From contig NW_027043829.1 of NCBI RefSeq assembly GCF_037102585.1, positions 3,534,001 to 3,598,000 of the forward strand: a stretch of 64,000 bases of DNA, given 5' to 3'. The stretch is from Saccharomycopsis crataegensis (lineage: Eukaryota; Ascomycota; Saccharomycetes; Ascoideales; Saccharomycopsidaceae). A program made the translations under genes and the position numbers. This document shows positions 43,801 to 53,308 of this stretch, in pieces (the first letter of the stretch is position 1; each line of letters starts with the position of its first letter). Below the pieces are notes generated by a model that ran no database searches, had not been told where the DNA came from, and was given only the letters and a program-made list of their open reading frames with translations.

Positions 43801-44403
43801 TTGCTGTCCATCACGAATGTCACTAACATTATTGTCACTACCATTATTACCTCTACTTTCTGTTATTGGCTGATTATTTTGTAGTAGTTGCTCATCATTA
43901 TTCGCGCTGATTGTTTGAATGGGCCTAACCGATCCGTCTACTCTAGATTCTTTCCTTAGAGCCTTTTCATTACGTTGACTATCTAAAAGAGTACCTGGCT
44001 CCTCCTGCTTGAAGCTATTCGCGTTACTATTATTCCCTGTGGTTTGTGTTGATGAAGACATATCCGCTTTGGCAAAACTGTTGTCACTTAGTAGAGAATG
44101 AAGGACATCTTGATCCCTCAAGATCACTTGATCGGTGATCTGCTCATTTTTACCAATATTATGATCATCGATAAAATATTGTAAATAGCTAGAAACCTTC
44201 TCAATCTCAAGATCTTTCAACGGTCTATAAGGAAAATTGGAAACACAATATAAAAGGGCAAGCTTTCTTCTTCTAGAGCGGGCAATATCTTGCAACTTTG
44301 CACGCCGTCTATCAATAGACTGACGCTTCAAGCGATCCTATGGTCTAATATTAGTAAATGATAACAGCATATATAAGGTTGCTGGTGATGGATTACATAC
44401 CAT
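40642..44403 (-). CDS. EAF1: NuA4 histone acetyltransferase scaffold Eaf1/Vid21, two exons
   Basis: This is the scaffold that nucleates the NuA4 acetyltransferase. Exon 1 is only the ATG (44403-44401). Intron 44400-44338 (63 nt) has donor GTATGT, branch TACTAAT and acceptor CATAG. Exon 2 is 44337-40642, and the product is 1232 aa. The frame of exon 2 has no ATG before its conserved start (DRRRAKLQDIARSRRRKLALLYCVS) and a stop lies just upstream, so the intron is needed. An HSA-type region lies at about residues 335-410 (WDNLIQEGVWMANDFKEGRKYK). A SANT/Myb domain lies at about 650-715 (IWLPEDDKLLIGYANKFSFNWNIISSHL, given here only by its first part). The C-terminus is Q/N-rich with a long Gln run, a trait shared with yeast Eaf1. 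Confidence 0.92.
40773..40830 (-). repeat. Gln repeat in EAF1
   Basis: CAA/CAG codons giving about 22 glutamines (broken by one Lys at its end and one Arg just before) near the C-terminus. Confidence 0.85.
44338..44400 (-). other. EAF1 intron directly after the ATG
   Basis: 63 nt on the minus strand: GTATGT donor, TTTACTAAT branch and CATAG acceptor. The first exon is the start codon alone. Confidence 0.85.
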
Positions 44404-44910
44404 ATTGTAACGAAATAGCCCTTTAGTGTAATATTAAGGTCTTGTGGATTTTCTACATCCCGAATGTTTTTATTCCATCTTTCAACTTTTTTTAGCCCAA
44501 TTGTATACTTTACCCGGCCAGCATAATCCATTTGCGAAGTAACCTGCTACAACTTCCTCACCAAAACTTAGGAGGAAATGGATGCAATATTATTTAATAA
44601 TTGATCGTGAAAAATCGGGATGCCAATATATATATATATATCAATGCTTTGCAGTTGCTTCCGAAGGTTTCCGACAATTTATTACGATCTTTGGGGGTTG
44701 CGCTCGTCGTATGCAAAAAAAAAAAATACATCCCAACATGCCAAACTGAGTGATGGCGGCTTCCCCCAAGTTTCTTCTAATTAAACAGCAAACAAAGTAC
44801 ATAAGAGAAGATTCGAGCTCATCATTGTTATTTCTTGTTTGTCTACTTCAAATAGTTAGAAAAGAATCATTTCCCATATATTTCAAGCTGCTGTATCGTC
44901 TGACTCGATA
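44404..44910. promoter_or_regulatory. Divergent EAF1/ZIP2-like promoter region
   Basis: 507 bases with a TA repeat (ATATATATATATATATC-type, about 44624-44642) and an A11 run at about 44715. A small frame at 44531-44401 lies in the EAF1 leader and is probably not coding. I did not find a clear URS1 site. Confidence 0.4.
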
Positions 44911-47505
44911 ATGGATAGCTCACCACTCTCCAAACTCTGGGAAATGCCCCAAGATATCCTGCCAAAAATTGAAAATATATTATCGAAAAGAAAGTTTGGA
45001 TCAGAAAAAATTGTATTAAGTAGCTGCTCAGCCAAAAAACTAAAGAAAGTTCTAGGCGCCAAAAACCAAAAGTGTGAAAGAACATCTTTCCGTCAAACAT
45101 TTGAAGATTTTGTTTACCATTTTCCACCATTAACAAACACTTCGACCAAACCATTAGACAAAGAATTTAAAATATATGAAGAGTTCAATGCATTGACTGT
45201 TGAATCTCTAGTGCTTTATCCATTGCCTAATATTTCCCAAATTTGCGAAATTCCGGGAAAGGAAACATTACTAATAGATGCCGATACGAAAGCATTTGTT
45301 CAAAAGACATGCTATTGGAAACAATATATCCCACACATGAAGCCATTGGCAAGAAATGTCTTGCATTCGACATCCAATGCAAATGAGTTTATTATAGATG
45401 ACTTGTTGTTCAAGGATGACTTAGATTCTTCTTTGCAGTTAAGAGATTTAAAGCATGTATTCACAGAATGGTCCTCTATTACACGCTACTATGATATTTT
45501 TTCTATTGAAGAGGAGTTATATTTTCTTGAACAAGATATTTTAAATCACAACAGTCATGATGCTCGAGATTTTGCGCCCAAGAAACTTGAAACGCATGAT
45601 AAATTCACATTCAGCAAGCCGATATTTTACTGCGACTCTGATGACTTGAAACCTCAATTCTACTACCTAGAACCGTTAATGAACGTTACAAATATTGAAG
45701 GAAGTCTAAATAAAGATATTTCTGACGTGCTAAATGAGCTTGAAATCTTTGAAGAAGACATTGACGTTAGATTAATTGAATTTAAATTCTCCTTGCCTAT
45801 TATTGATGACAAACTTGAAGCGGTGGACAGATCTATAAATGAAGCCTTCAATATGGAATGGACCCTATCAGATTTCATTTTGATGGATTTGGACTGGAAG
45901 CCTATTAAAGACTTGGAAAAACACATTTTTCTGGAAGAGACAATAAATAACTGCCAGATCTCATTTGAATCCGGAAAACATGAAGTAAAGATATCCAAAC
46001 TCACAAGATATCAATACGAGTCACTCATTGAAAATGAAAGAAAAATTCTGGAGAATAAAGATGAGTTCAAGGATATTAACGTATTATGTATTCAAGAAAA
46101 GTCTAATTTTGATGAGACATTCATGCCAGATACAAAGACTAGAAACTGTACGGCTGAATTGTTAGGACGAAATATGCTTACCAAGAAATTCAACGAAGAA
46201 ATAACTATGAATTATGATAATTCAATGCAAACATATCCCTCATCAATTTATAAAACGAGGGAAAATGAGGTGCAAGATAAACTCCCAGATTCCATTCCCG
46301 AATTTTATCAATTGCATGGATACTCTAACCCCGAAGATCTAGCTAGGAGTGAAGCGAATTGTTCATCAGAAGATAAAAGGCTTGATTTTCACTCATTTCG
46401 TAATAACAAGGCTCTATATAAGCATAAAAACACTGACAGTGGTCAATCACTTGAAGAATTGGATGAATTGGTCGATTACAAGAAAAGGAAACTTTCGGTA
46501 GGTGGTAGATGTGATGATGGATTGAATATCTTGAATGATATTTTTGATCTATCAAGTGCTAAAAGGCAATTTTCACAATGTAGCAAAACTGATGGCTTCA
46601 ATAGTACTTTACCAAGTATAGCCTTGGAAAAAGAGCCTTGTGTCTTGAAAGAGATCTATAAACTAAATATTGGCCCGTATTCTTTCAATCTATATGATAG
46701 CCCCTTATTAAATGATGTGCAGAATAATCAAAAGGTTACAAAGATCTTGATAGTCAATTCGAATAATTTTCAAAGTAATTTCAAAGATGTGCGTACTTTG
46801 CACCAATTGAATTTATCTGAGGAACCCAAATTGATGATTTATGAAACAGATGATTTTGGAATTAGTCATGATCTTGACTATTTAGTCTCGGAAGATTTAG
46901 GGATCATGAAAGTTTCAAGTAGCAAAATTAATCAGAGAGATTCTTTCACGGGACAGAAAATGGTCATTAGAACTGTTGATAAGGTACTCAAGGGGGTTAA
47001 AAGATTGATTTTATTGATCAAATTAGAAGATTTTTTCATTCCTACCACACGTTTGGTTCTGGAGTCAGATCCCTCAATACATTATTATGAAAAGAATATG
47101 AAATTGTTGTCCTCTTTTTTAGATGAATTGGATTCTCTTGGAGTGCTTTGGGTGCTTGTGAATGACGAGGTTGCAAGAATATGTAGTTTAATCCGCAACT
47201 TAGTTGCGTGTGAAGGCATCCCTCTTAGGGATATGCTAAACATTTATGAAGTTACTGTTTGTATTCAAATGTCTAATAATTCCCATTCAATATGAAATAA
47301 ATACTAACGTGAGCGCCAGGATGAAGAGCTTTTCTTTATTGAAGCAGGTTTCAACTTATTACTCTCGAAAAGAATAGCCGCAGAAATTAATCCCCGAGAC
47401 CTTGCCTTGCTCGATAATCAACGGAGGACTCGATTTCTAAGTGAAATTGTTCCCCAGTACCTTTTAGTAAGTTGCTGGCCGTTTAGTTTTTGGATTTTTG
47501 ATTAA
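44911..47505 (+). CDS. ZIP2: Probable Zip2/SHOC1-type XPF-like meiotic protein, two exons
   Basis: Exon 1 is 44911-47256, intron 47257-47319, exon 2 is 47320-47505, giving about 843 aa. The N-terminal 600 residues are acidic and poorly conserved. The end of exon 1 (about residues 605-782) has the order of an XPF nuclease-like fold: KILIVNSNNF strand, DYLVSEDLGIMKVSS, VKRLILLIKLEDFF, then LSSFLDELDSLGVLWVLVN-DEVARICSLIR. The GDXnERK catalytic motif is absent. Exon 2 (DEELFFIEAGFNLLLSKRIAAE, INPRDLALL, RFLSEIVP) looks like the tandem helix-hairpin-helix that follows this fold in Zip2/SHOC1. In yeast, Zip2 with Spo16 binds branched DNA in the ZMM pathway alongside Mer3. Identification is by fold pattern, not by clear sequence identity. 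Confidence 0.65.
47257..47319 (+). other. Probable intron in the ZIP2-like gene
   Basis: 63 nt: donor GTTTGT (one change from GTATGT), perfect branch TACTAAC (47302-47308) and acceptor GCGCCAG. It is phase 0 on both sides. Unspliced, the frame stops at 47295 inside the intron; spliced, 61 further codons follow before TAA at 47503. Confidence 0.75.
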
Positions 47506-47690
47506 TGAACTAACAAAAACCATGGGCATCACTCAATCAAATCATGTCCAATTCTAATCAACTATGCTAGATGATATTTGATATCTAATAGATATGCTTG
47601 TCAAAATTTTACAGATACTGTTTAACACAAATAGAAGAATGATATTATATTGAAATCAGAAAAAATAAATAAGACAAAAGCAGTAGTAAA

Positions 47691-48758
47691 CTAGTTATCA
47701 AACCCACCCTTCACGGTGAAAGTCTTGGCTAATTCACTAACACATCCCAAATCTAAATCATCACAGAACCCATCAATGCTTGCACTGATCAATAAATTGT
47801 CATATCTGCTTGGTTCGGTTGGCAACTTGAACAACAGTTTCCAGTCGTTTTCCAAATCAACAGGCTTACCATCTTGCTTAGCCTTCTGCTTCCATTGTTG
47901 GACCTTAGCCATTTCTCTTGAAAGCTGTCTTTGATAATAGTTGAAGTTATTTAAGTCATAGTTGTAGTCGTCAATAGAGTCCACTAACTTGTTGATTATT
48001 AAAGTAGAGTCTTCTAATCCACTCAAGTTCAAAGGACCAAAGTTTTCGAGTAAAGTGTTTTTGTTTTCCTTTTGGGCAAGATCTTCATCTGAGTTGAGAT
48101 CAATCAAGTTATTGACATTCAAGTCATCCAAATGGTATTCGTTTATTTTAAGTTTCAAATCGTTCAAGAATAATGAGATTAACTGAGAGTTGTGGATTTG
48201 TATTGGCAATTCAACCAAGAAGTTCTTATAGTTTAATTCATTGTCCACCAAGATCTTTCTGGTGAATTTATTGGATTGACCATTGTTGAGGTAGGCCTTA
48301 ACAAAGTTTTCGCTCAATCTGAACGCTCTCAAGGACAAGATACCCTTTTTCAACTTTGAGGCATCATGAACAAACAAAATACTGTTAGCATTATTATTTA
48401 TTTGAGCGCCGAGTAAATTGTCGATAGTGAAGTGATTAAGGAAATTGGCGGAGGTGGTGGATTGGTACCAACCAACGAATTGGGTGGCATGGCCAGCAAT
48501 TTTCATTTGCTCAGTCAAGTCATGGACATATTTCTGGTTGGATTTTATACGGTATGAGTAACCTTCATTTGATTCACCGATTGTAGGAAATGGGAAAGCG
48601 TGAGACACGTTCAAGACTTTTTGGTTAGTGTCCAAACCCAACAACGGACCACTAACTGGGGTTGGGAAATGCTTGGAAGCATGCTTGACAATCTTCAAGA
48701 CAACGCTGCTTTCGACCTGGACGGTCTCGGTGTTCGGAGCTGTGTATTCCTTGGACAT
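47691..48758 (-). CDS. Translation initiation factor eIF3 subunit h
   Basis: This MPN-domain subunit of eIF3 is absent from S. cerevisiae but present in many other fungi. The product is 355 aa, close to the family size. The N-terminus VQVESSVVLKIVKHASKHF, PVSGPLLGLD, VLNVSHAFPFP and FVGWYQSTTSANFLN define an MPN domain. The metalloprotease EXnHXHX10D residues are not present, as expected for the inactive eIF3h type. The C-terminal part, with DYNYDLNNFNYYQRQLSREMAKVQQWKQ, matches eIF3h. It is divergent from KRS1 across a promoter containing a long palindrome, so the two translation genes may be co-regulated. The other MPN- subunit, eIF3f, fits less well. Confidence 0.88.
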   Translation of the reverse strand: MSKEYTAPNTETVQVESSVVLKIVKHASKHFPTPVSGPLLGLDTNQKVLNVSHAFPFPTIGESNEGYSYRIKSNQKYVHDLTEQMKIAGHATQFVGWYQSTTSANFLNHFTIDNLLGAQINNNANSILFVHDASKLKKGILSLRAFRLSENFVKAYLNNGQSNKFTRKILVDNELNYKNFLVELPIQIHNSQLISLFLNDLKLKINEYHLDDLNVNNLIDLNSDEDLAQKENKNTLLENFGPLNLSGLEDSTLIINKLVDSIDDYNYDLNNFNYYQRQLSREMAKVQQWKQKAKQDGKPVDLENDWKLLFKLPTEPSRYDNLLISASIDGFCDDLDLGCVSELAKTFTVKGGFDN

Positions 48759-49019
48759 TATGAATGAACCTAACCCGTGGCAAATATATATCTCCAGATC
48801 AAATACTGTTTTGAGTAGGGACTGTCACCATCACCACAGCGTCTGTTCGCCTGAAAAATTTTTGTGAGATCGATAAATTTACCCGGCGCTGGAAATGATT
48901 CCAGCGCCGGGTAAAGTGCCATCAACTCCTTGTGAGGGAAGCAGCGAGAAGAAAAATAAAAAAAATTTCTGAATTTTTCAGTGACTAATGAATCTCCATC
49001 GGTTATCAATATAGCAAAA
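48759..49019. promoter_or_regulatory. Divergent eIF3h/KRS1 promoter
   Basis: 261 bases between divergent ATGs. An RRPE-like TGAAAAATTTTT lies at 48852-48863, a second in inverse form (GAATTTTTCA) at about 48971-48980, and a perfect palindrome at 48878-48915. All suit growth-linked translation genes. Confidence 0.6.
48878..48915. promoter_or_regulatory. Perfect palindrome, 17-bp arms, 4-base loop
   Basis: TTTACCCGGCGCTGGAA (48878-48894), loop ATGA, then the exact reverse complement (48899-48915). The arms are GC-rich in an otherwise A/T-rich promoter. It may be a dimer binding site or two inverted copies of one site (CCAGCGCCGGGTAAA), about 104 bp from the KRS1 ATG. Confidence 0.85.
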
Positions 49020-50765
49020 ATGTCTGACAAACCAGTTCAACAGGTCACCGAAGGTGTCCAAAAGCTTTACTTGGATGAAGCCACCGGCGAACAAGTCTCC
49101 AAATCTGAATTGAAGAAGAGACAAAAGCAACGTCAAGTGGAAGCCAAGAAGGCTGAAAAGGCTAAGAATAAGCCACAAACTGCCCAACCAAAGAAGGATA
49201 TCATGAAGGATATCACTCCAAACCAGTTCCATGAATTGCGTTCTAGACAAATCAATGAATTGAGAACCACCAAGACCCCAAACCCATACCCACACAAGTT
49301 CAAGAACACTATTGGTGTTACTGAATTCATCAAGAAGTACGCTCACTTGACCAAGGGGGAAACCGTTCCAGAAGATGTCATTTCTTTGTCTGGTAGAATC
49401 ATGACCAAGAGAGAATCTGGTAAGAGTTTGAGATTCTACGTCTTGCAAGGCGAAGGTGTCCAAGTGCAAATCATGGCCCAAGCCCAAGATGCCGACGGTG
49501 ATTTCGCCGCCATGCATGATATCTTGAGAAGAGGTGATATCATTGGTGTTACTGGTTACCCAGGTAGAACCCAACCAAAGAAGGGTGGTGAAGGTGAATT
49601 GTCTGTCTTTGCTAAGCAGATCACCTTGTTGTCTCCATGTTTGCACATGTTGCCTGCTGAACATTATGGTTTCAAGGACCAAGAAACCAGATACAGAAAG
49701 AGATACTTGGATTTGATCATGAACAAGAATGTTAGAGATAAATTCTTGGTTAGATCTAAGATCATTACTTTCATTAGAGATTTCTTGAACGCCAGAAACT
49801 ATATTGAAGTCGAAACCCCAATCTTGAACGTTATTGCTGGTGGTGCCACTGCTAAGCCTTTCATTTCTCACCACAATGACTTGAACATGGATATGTTTTT
49901 GAGAATTGCCCCAGAATTGTTCTTGAAAGAATTGGTTGTCGGTGGTTTGGATAGAGTTTATGAAATTGGTAGACAATTCAGAAATGAAGGTATCGATATG
50001 ACTCACAACCCTGAATTCACCACTTGTGAATTCTACCAAGCTTATGCTGATGTCTATGACTTGATGGACATGACCGAATTGATGGTTTCTGAAATGGTCA
50101 AGGAAATTACCGGCGGTTACTCTGTTAAGTACCACCCAGATGGTCCAGAAGGTAAAGAATTGACTATTGATTTTGCCAGACCATGGAAGAGAATCGATAT
50201 GATTGAAGGTTTGGAAAAAGCCTACGATACCAAGTTCCCACCAGGAGACCAATTGCACACCGCTGAAACTGGTGAATTCTTGAAGAAATTGTTGATCAAG
50301 TACAAGTTGGACTGTGCTCCTCCATTGACCAACGCCAGAATGTTGGACAAATTGGTTGGTGAATTGGAAGATTCTTGTATCAACCCAACTTTCATTTTCG
50401 GTCACCCACAAATGATGTCTCCATTGGCCAAGTACCACAGATCTATCCCAGGTTTGTGTGAAAGATTTGAAGTTTTCGTTGCTACCAAGGAAATCTGTAA
50501 TGCTTACACTGAATTGAACGACCCATTTGACCAAAGAGCCAGATTCGAAGAACAAGCTAGACAAAAGGATCAAGGTGATGATGAAGCCCAATTGATCGAT
50601 GAAACCTTCTGTAATGCTTTGGAATACGGTTTGCCACCAACTGGTGGTTGGGGTTGTGGTATCGATAGACTTGCCATGTTCTTGACTGACTCCAACACCA
50701 TCAGAGAGGTTTTGTTATTCCCAACTTTGAAGCCAGATGAAAAGGAAGTTAAGTCTGGTAACTAA
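49020..50765 (+). CDS. KRS1: Cytosolic lysyl-tRNA synthetase
   Basis: Class IIb aminoacyl-tRNA synthetase charging tRNA-Lys. The ATG at 49020 (MSDKPVQQ) gives 581 aa (yeast 591); the codons before it lack ATG. A basic N-terminal helix ([22 protein letters not shown], shown here only as its type, Lys/Arg/Glu-rich, residues about 25-50) aids tRNA binding. The OB-fold has [11 protein letters not shown]-like [13 protein letters not shown]. Class II motif 2 is [21 protein letters not shown] and motif 3 is [15 protein letters not shown]. Codon bias is strong. It is divergent from eIF3h. Confidence 0.97.
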   Translation: MSDKPVQQVTEGVQKLYLDEATGEQVSKSELKKRQKQRQVEAKKAEKAKNKPQTAQPKKDIMKDITPNQFHELRSRQINELRTTKTPNPYPHKFKNTIGVTEFIKKYAHLTKGETVPEDVISLSGRIMTKRESGKSLRFYVLQGEGVQVQIMAQAQDADGDFAAMHDILRRGDIIGVTGYPGRTQPKKGGEGELSVFAKQITLLSPCLHMLPAEHYGFKDQETRYRKRYLDLIMNKNVRDKFLVRSKIITFIRDFLNARNYIEVETPILNVIAGGATAKPFISHHNDLNMDMFLRIAPELFLKELVVGGLDRVYEIGRQFRNEGIDMTHNPEFTTCEFYQAYADVYDLMDMTELMVSEMVKEITGGYSVKYHPDGPEGKELTIDFARPWKRIDMIEGLEKAYDTKFPPGDQLHTAETGEFLKKLLIKYKLDCAPPLTNARMLDKLVGELEDSCINPTFIFGHPQMMSPLAKYHRSIPGLCERFEVFVATKEICNAYTELNDPFDQRARFEEQARQKDQGDDEAQLIDETFCNALEYGLPPTGGWGCGIDRLAMFLTDSNTIREVLLFPTLKPDEKEVKSGN

Positions 50766-51529
50766 GCGGGGGTTTTGTGTATTTTATAAAGTTGAATTGA
50801 TTTTTTTTTTTCATACATTTCGACATCATAGAAGGTATTTACTGTTCAATCTATTTACCTTATACATTCAAGTAGTTGTCCATAATTCCTGTATTATTGT
50901 CAATATATCCTATAATCCATTTCGTATCTCCACTCACTAGTAGTAGCTTATGTTGTTGACTATTTCTCTAGCTTAGAAACTTCCTTACGGAAGGATGGAG
51001 GCTGGAAAATATAAGGTTGATATCTGTAAATTATTTGTGGCTGGTATATATATGTTATGATGAAAAGTGCTTTTGAACTGCCCTAAATTACTGTGGGGTG
51101 TGCTGCTTTACGCTAGATACACCATGGGAGTTTCCATTCCTTCGGGTCATCGAAAAATTATTTATTTTTGTCTAATAGATACATAATATTCTGAGCGTAG
51201 CAGTTTTTCTTCTTCCATTTTGCCCATCTTCAGGATTTGTCTGGTCGATACAGCGTGGATTGGTTACATGGTCTTCTATTGCAAACAATATTTGTCTTTT
51301 TGACCACGGATTCAGAATTTTTTAGCTATCCAACTCTTCTGCTCTCTAAATCATTCGCTTTTTATTTCCTCTCTTTCCCTGTTCTTTTGGTTATGTTTAT
51401 ATGTATATATTGTTATTATCCAGAGTAATGATGCAGATCCTCAGACAAAAAAAAAAAAAGCACCAAAAGTCTGACGGTCCACGGAATTTCTTTGCCACTT
51501 CCCAATTTTTTTGTATCCACCAGAATGCA
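50766..51529. other. Intergenic between KRS1 and the YBR062C orthologue
   Basis: 764 bases. The first part is KRS1 3' flank with a T11 run. The rest is presumably the promoter of the small RING gene, with a pyrimidine-rich stretch (about 51300-51400) and an A12 run at 51449. I see no RNA gene. Frames of about 60 codons on the plus strand look fortuitous. Confidence 0.4.
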
Positions 51530-52204
51530 ATGTCCACCTACGAAAGTGAGTTAATAAAGTGCCTTAGTATTTGGTTGTGTCTTCTGATAAGTTTTGACTA
51601 ACAAGATAGATGACCACAACATAAATGTATCATCATCTGAATCCAGAAATCAAGGTGATGGTAATCAGCAGAATCTAAATCAGATTATGGGGAACTTTTT
51701 CCAGCAGTCAGCAATTTCAGGAAATGATCATGAAGGAGATGGTGCATCTGAGATCAACACCTTTAGAGAGTAAGTTATTGCCAATTATACGACGTTATAG
51801 AACTCCTCCCAGCTAACAATTTTACCAGTCGATTGAGATCACTAGCAGAAGAAAATGGCGGCCTTCCAACAGAAATGTTGAGCACATTAGACTCAATGTT
51901 GAATGATCCAAGTAAAAAACATAGTGGTGTAACTGATGAATTCTTTGACTCTTTGGATAGAGTGACGAAGAAACAATTGAAACAGGAAGATACATGTGCC
52001 ATTTGTACGTCTACGTTCTTGGATGATGACTATCCATTGGTGGTTAAACTTAATAGGTGCCACCACAAGTTTGATTTGGATTGTATCAAGCCATGGCTCA
52101 CTGTAAATTCTACATGTCCCCTCTGCAGGGCTGATGTGTTGGCCAAAAAGACTATTGAAGTTGAGAGTGATGATGAGGAGGAATTTGATGATATGTATGG
52201 ATGA
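51530..52204 (+). CDS. RING-finger protein, YBR062C orthologue, three exons
   Basis: Exons are 51530-51545, 51610-51769 and 51829-52204, giving 183 aa. The start MSTYE, the early intron after 16 bases and the end DMYG all match S. cerevisiae YBR062C (180 aa, with an intron at the same kind of place). Intron 1 has GTGAGT, CTAAC and ATAG; intron 2 has GTAAGT, GCTAAC and ACCAG. The RING is C-x2-C (CAIC), then RCHHKFDLDC and TCPLC: the position normally His (C-x-H-x-F-H) is Asp, as in the yeast protein. Probable E3 ubiquitin ligase; its substrates are not known to me. The tail is acidic (DDEEEFDD). Confidence 0.88.
51546..51609 (+). other. Intron 1 of the YBR062C orthologue
   Basis: 64 nt, donor GTGAGT, branch GACTAAC and acceptor GATAG. 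Phase 1, joining MSTYE to NDHNIN. Confidence 0.8.
51770..51828 (+). other. Intron 2 of the YBR062C orthologue
   Basis: 59 nt, donor GTAAGT, branch AGCTAAC and acceptor TTTACCAG. It joins INTFR to DRLRSLAEE in phase 2. Confidence 0.8.
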
Positions 52205-52369
52205 ACAAATATTACATGATAATAGAATTTTCAATAATATAGAGCTTACAGTTTTTATCACCTCTTTTTTTTTTTTAATTATTTTATGTTTATTATAAAA
52301 AAATAGATACGTATATACATGTTATAGGGCCTCGGATCCATCTAGTCTTTGATTCAACCGCGGGCCTTC

Positions 52370-53119
52370 TTAAGATGAGCTCACTGGTTTTCCCACAGTC
52401 TCATACAAGCCTTTTTTATACTCCGAACTATTCAATATTTCGCTAATTCTTTGGGCAACCGGGTCGGCATTTTCTGGTTGGTTCTTCAAGTATGGGCTCT
52501 TGTCATCGATGTCAAAAGCAGCACCTTCCAATTCTTTCAAAGCACTCAATGACTCCTGAACAAACACGTTGGTCTTGATACCCACGCCCGGCATACTGTA
52601 CTTATTCAAGATAGCAAACCATAAATCAATGACTTCTGGGTTTGCATCCCAGGCTTTAATTAATCTCTTGTGGGTTTTTCTTTCGAAATTTTCCTTCGAC
52701 TTGGATTTAACGAACGGAGCTCTAATGACTGTCCAATCTTCTGTTTTGGTAGGAAGAGGCTTTGGTCCACTGATTGGAATTCCTAAATAGTAAGCAGCTC
52801 TAAGGGCGAAATCTATAAAGAAATCCATATTCTGTATACCATATGACTTAAAGTAAACCTCGGCGGCCAAGCACTTATGCTTGATTTCGTGTCTCAAAGG
52901 TTCATGATAAATGGCTTCGACGTTGACTGGGAAACCTGGTTCTTTTGATAACACTTGTGGATTGTAAGGCGAAGAAGAAGTATTATTGACTTTGCTGCTG
53001 TTCTTCTTAGTTAAAGGTGTCTGTGTTGGGGATTGTTGGAACACACGGCTGGTTGTGCTGAGTAAGCGCGTGCTATGTCTAAGACCAGTATAACGAGATG
53101 CAAATCTTCCGGCAATCAT
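52370..53119 (-). CDS. RSM10: Mitochondrial small-subunit ribosomal protein uS10m
   Basis: This is the S10 protein of the mitochondrial ribosome. The product is 249 aa (yeast 203), with a basic presequence MIAGRFASRYTGLRHSTRLL. The core is nearly the same as yeast Rsm10: HKCLAAEVYFKSYGIQNMDF, FALRAAYYLGIPISGPKPLP, WTVIRAPFVKSKSKENFERK and KTHKRLIKAWD. It is divergent from TRM7, and the shared 189-bp promoter has AATTTT repeats and CACGTG. Confidence 0.96.
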   Translation of the reverse strand: MIAGRFASRYTGLRHSTRLLSTTSRVFQQSPTQTPLTKKNSSKVNNTSSSPYNPQVLSKEPGFPVNVEAIYHEPLRHEIKHKCLAAEVYFKSYGIQNMDFFIDFALRAAYYLGIPISGPKPLPTKTEDWTVIRAPFVKSKSKENFERKTHKRLIKAWDANPEVIDLWFAILNKYSMPGVGIKTNVFVQESLSALKELEGAAFDIDDKSPYLKNQPENADPVAQRISEILNSSEYKKGLYETVGKPVSSS

Positions 53120-53308
53120 CGTGGGGTTGTGATATAATAATAACTAATAATAATCAACAGTTTATCATCACCGATTTCTCATAAATTTTTCACCCAAAAA
53201 TTCAATTTGGGGGAATTTTGCACGTGATCATCAAAAAAATTTTATGCCAAAATTCAATCCCATCGTGAGCTTCACCAAGCGGCCTCTGATTGTGATAGAT
53301 AACGCGCC
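53120..53308. promoter_or_regulatory. RSM10/TRM7 divergent promoter with AATTTT motifs and CACGTG
   Basis: 189 bases. AATTTT (or its complement) appears at least five times between 53183 and 53255, and CACGTG lies at 53221-53226. AATTTT-type elements upstream of mitochondrial ribosomal protein genes are an established feature of Candida, lost in S. cerevisiae. Confidence 0.6.

Noticed and set aside
44401-44531. Frame upstream of EAF1 that might be a longer first exon
   Set aside because: It does not join exon 2 in phase at the GTATGT donor; the ATG-only exon does.
48978-50591. 537-codon antisense frame across KRS1
   Set aside because: A shadow of the strongly biased codon use of KRS1; no protein features. 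Similar antisense frames over KAR2, TUF1 and FUM1 were rejected for the same reason.
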